A stretch of 6,359 bases of DNA, from assembly GCA_945897695.1 (NCBI GenBank), contig CAMDGW010000143.1, forward strand, positions 1 to 6,359, given 5' to 3'. Shown here in pieces: positions 6,192 to 6,359 of this stretch (the first letter of the stretch is position 1; every line of letters begins with the position of its first letter). This stretch comes from Pseudobacteriovorax antillogorgiicola. Lineage in GTDB: Bacteria; Bdellovibrionota_B; Oligoflexia; Oligoflexales; RGVZ01. A model generated the notes under the pieces. The model made no database searches. It saw only the letters and a program-made list of their open reading frames with translations, and had not been told where the DNA came from. Both the position numbers and the translations under genes were made by a program.

Positions 6192-6359
6192 TTAAGTAGA
6201 TGATTCTATCACCAACTCGCGCTGATCTTCTTTTGGCCCAAACTCAAAATGTATTTGATGAGTTTTTTCAATGTGAGGCGAAGCTTCTGCGCGATGTGGC
6301 CACTCAACAAGAATCCCTTTAAAATTCCGACCAGAAAGAAGTGACTCCACTGAGTCCAA
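6192..6359 (-). CDS. tsaE: TsaE (YjeE), C-terminal 55 residues; tRNA t6A ATPase
   Basis: TsaE is the ATPase that works with TsaB-TsaD to make threonylcarbamoyladenosine at A37 of ANN-decoding tRNAs. On the minus strand the frame is open from the right edge to TAA (6194-6192). The visible part, starting LDSVESLLSGRNFKGILVEW and continuing PHRA, matches the end of TsaE: a short helix, the typical (L/V)EWP strand, then a beta strand IHFEFGPKEDQREL ending in a short tail. The P-loop and N-terminal two thirds lie outside the window, so the call rests on the EWP segment, the following strand and the position at the chain end. Other P-loop ATPases are possible but less likely. Confidence 0.75.
   Translation of the reverse strand: MDSVESLLSGRNFKGILVEWPHRAEASPHIEKTHQIHFEFGPKEDQRELVIESST

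Overview
The window is ordinary bacterial chromosome, densely coded. It suggests a flagellated Gram-negative bacterium, most likely of the Bdellovibrionota or another deltaproteobacterial-type lineage. That placement is an inference from three things: the flagellin N-terminus (MGMRIRTNVPALTAQR), the merging of a proteobacterial ftsH-folP pair with a cdaA-cdaR pair, and moderate GC. No mobile element, CRISPR array, rRNA or tRNA gene is visible.

Layout. Positions 1-360 (minus strand) hold the first 120 codons of a flagellin gene that runs off the left edge. The 161-bp divergent gap to tilS (361-521) holds a strong flagellin ribosome binding site, a sigma-28-like flagellar promoter, a striking 25-bp near-perfect inverted repeat at the predicted flagellin mRNA 5' end, and a small hairpin that reads as a terminator on the minus strand. 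Rightward genes follow: tilS (522-1484, TTG start), a 124-bp gap, ftsH (1609-3594), folP (3604-4419), cdaA (4419-5252) and cdaR (5255-6190). The last four are packed with gaps or overlaps of a few bases and are almost certainly one transcript. At the right edge the C-terminal 55 codons of tsaE lie on the minus strand (6192-6359) and converge on cdaR with one base between the stop codons.

How the genes work together. TilS and TsaE both serve tRNA modification near the anticodon (lysidine at C34; t6A at A37). FtsH is the membrane AAA+ zinc protease, and FolP makes dihydropteroate for folate. CdaA is a membrane diadenylate cyclase making c-di-AMP, and CdaR is its membrane-anchored YbbR-domain partner. 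The usual third member of that module, glmM, is not next to cdaR here. I found no unknown gene system. The most worthwhile signals are the flagellin leader inverted repeat, the missing glmM, and several altered positions in the DHPS substrate-binding loops.
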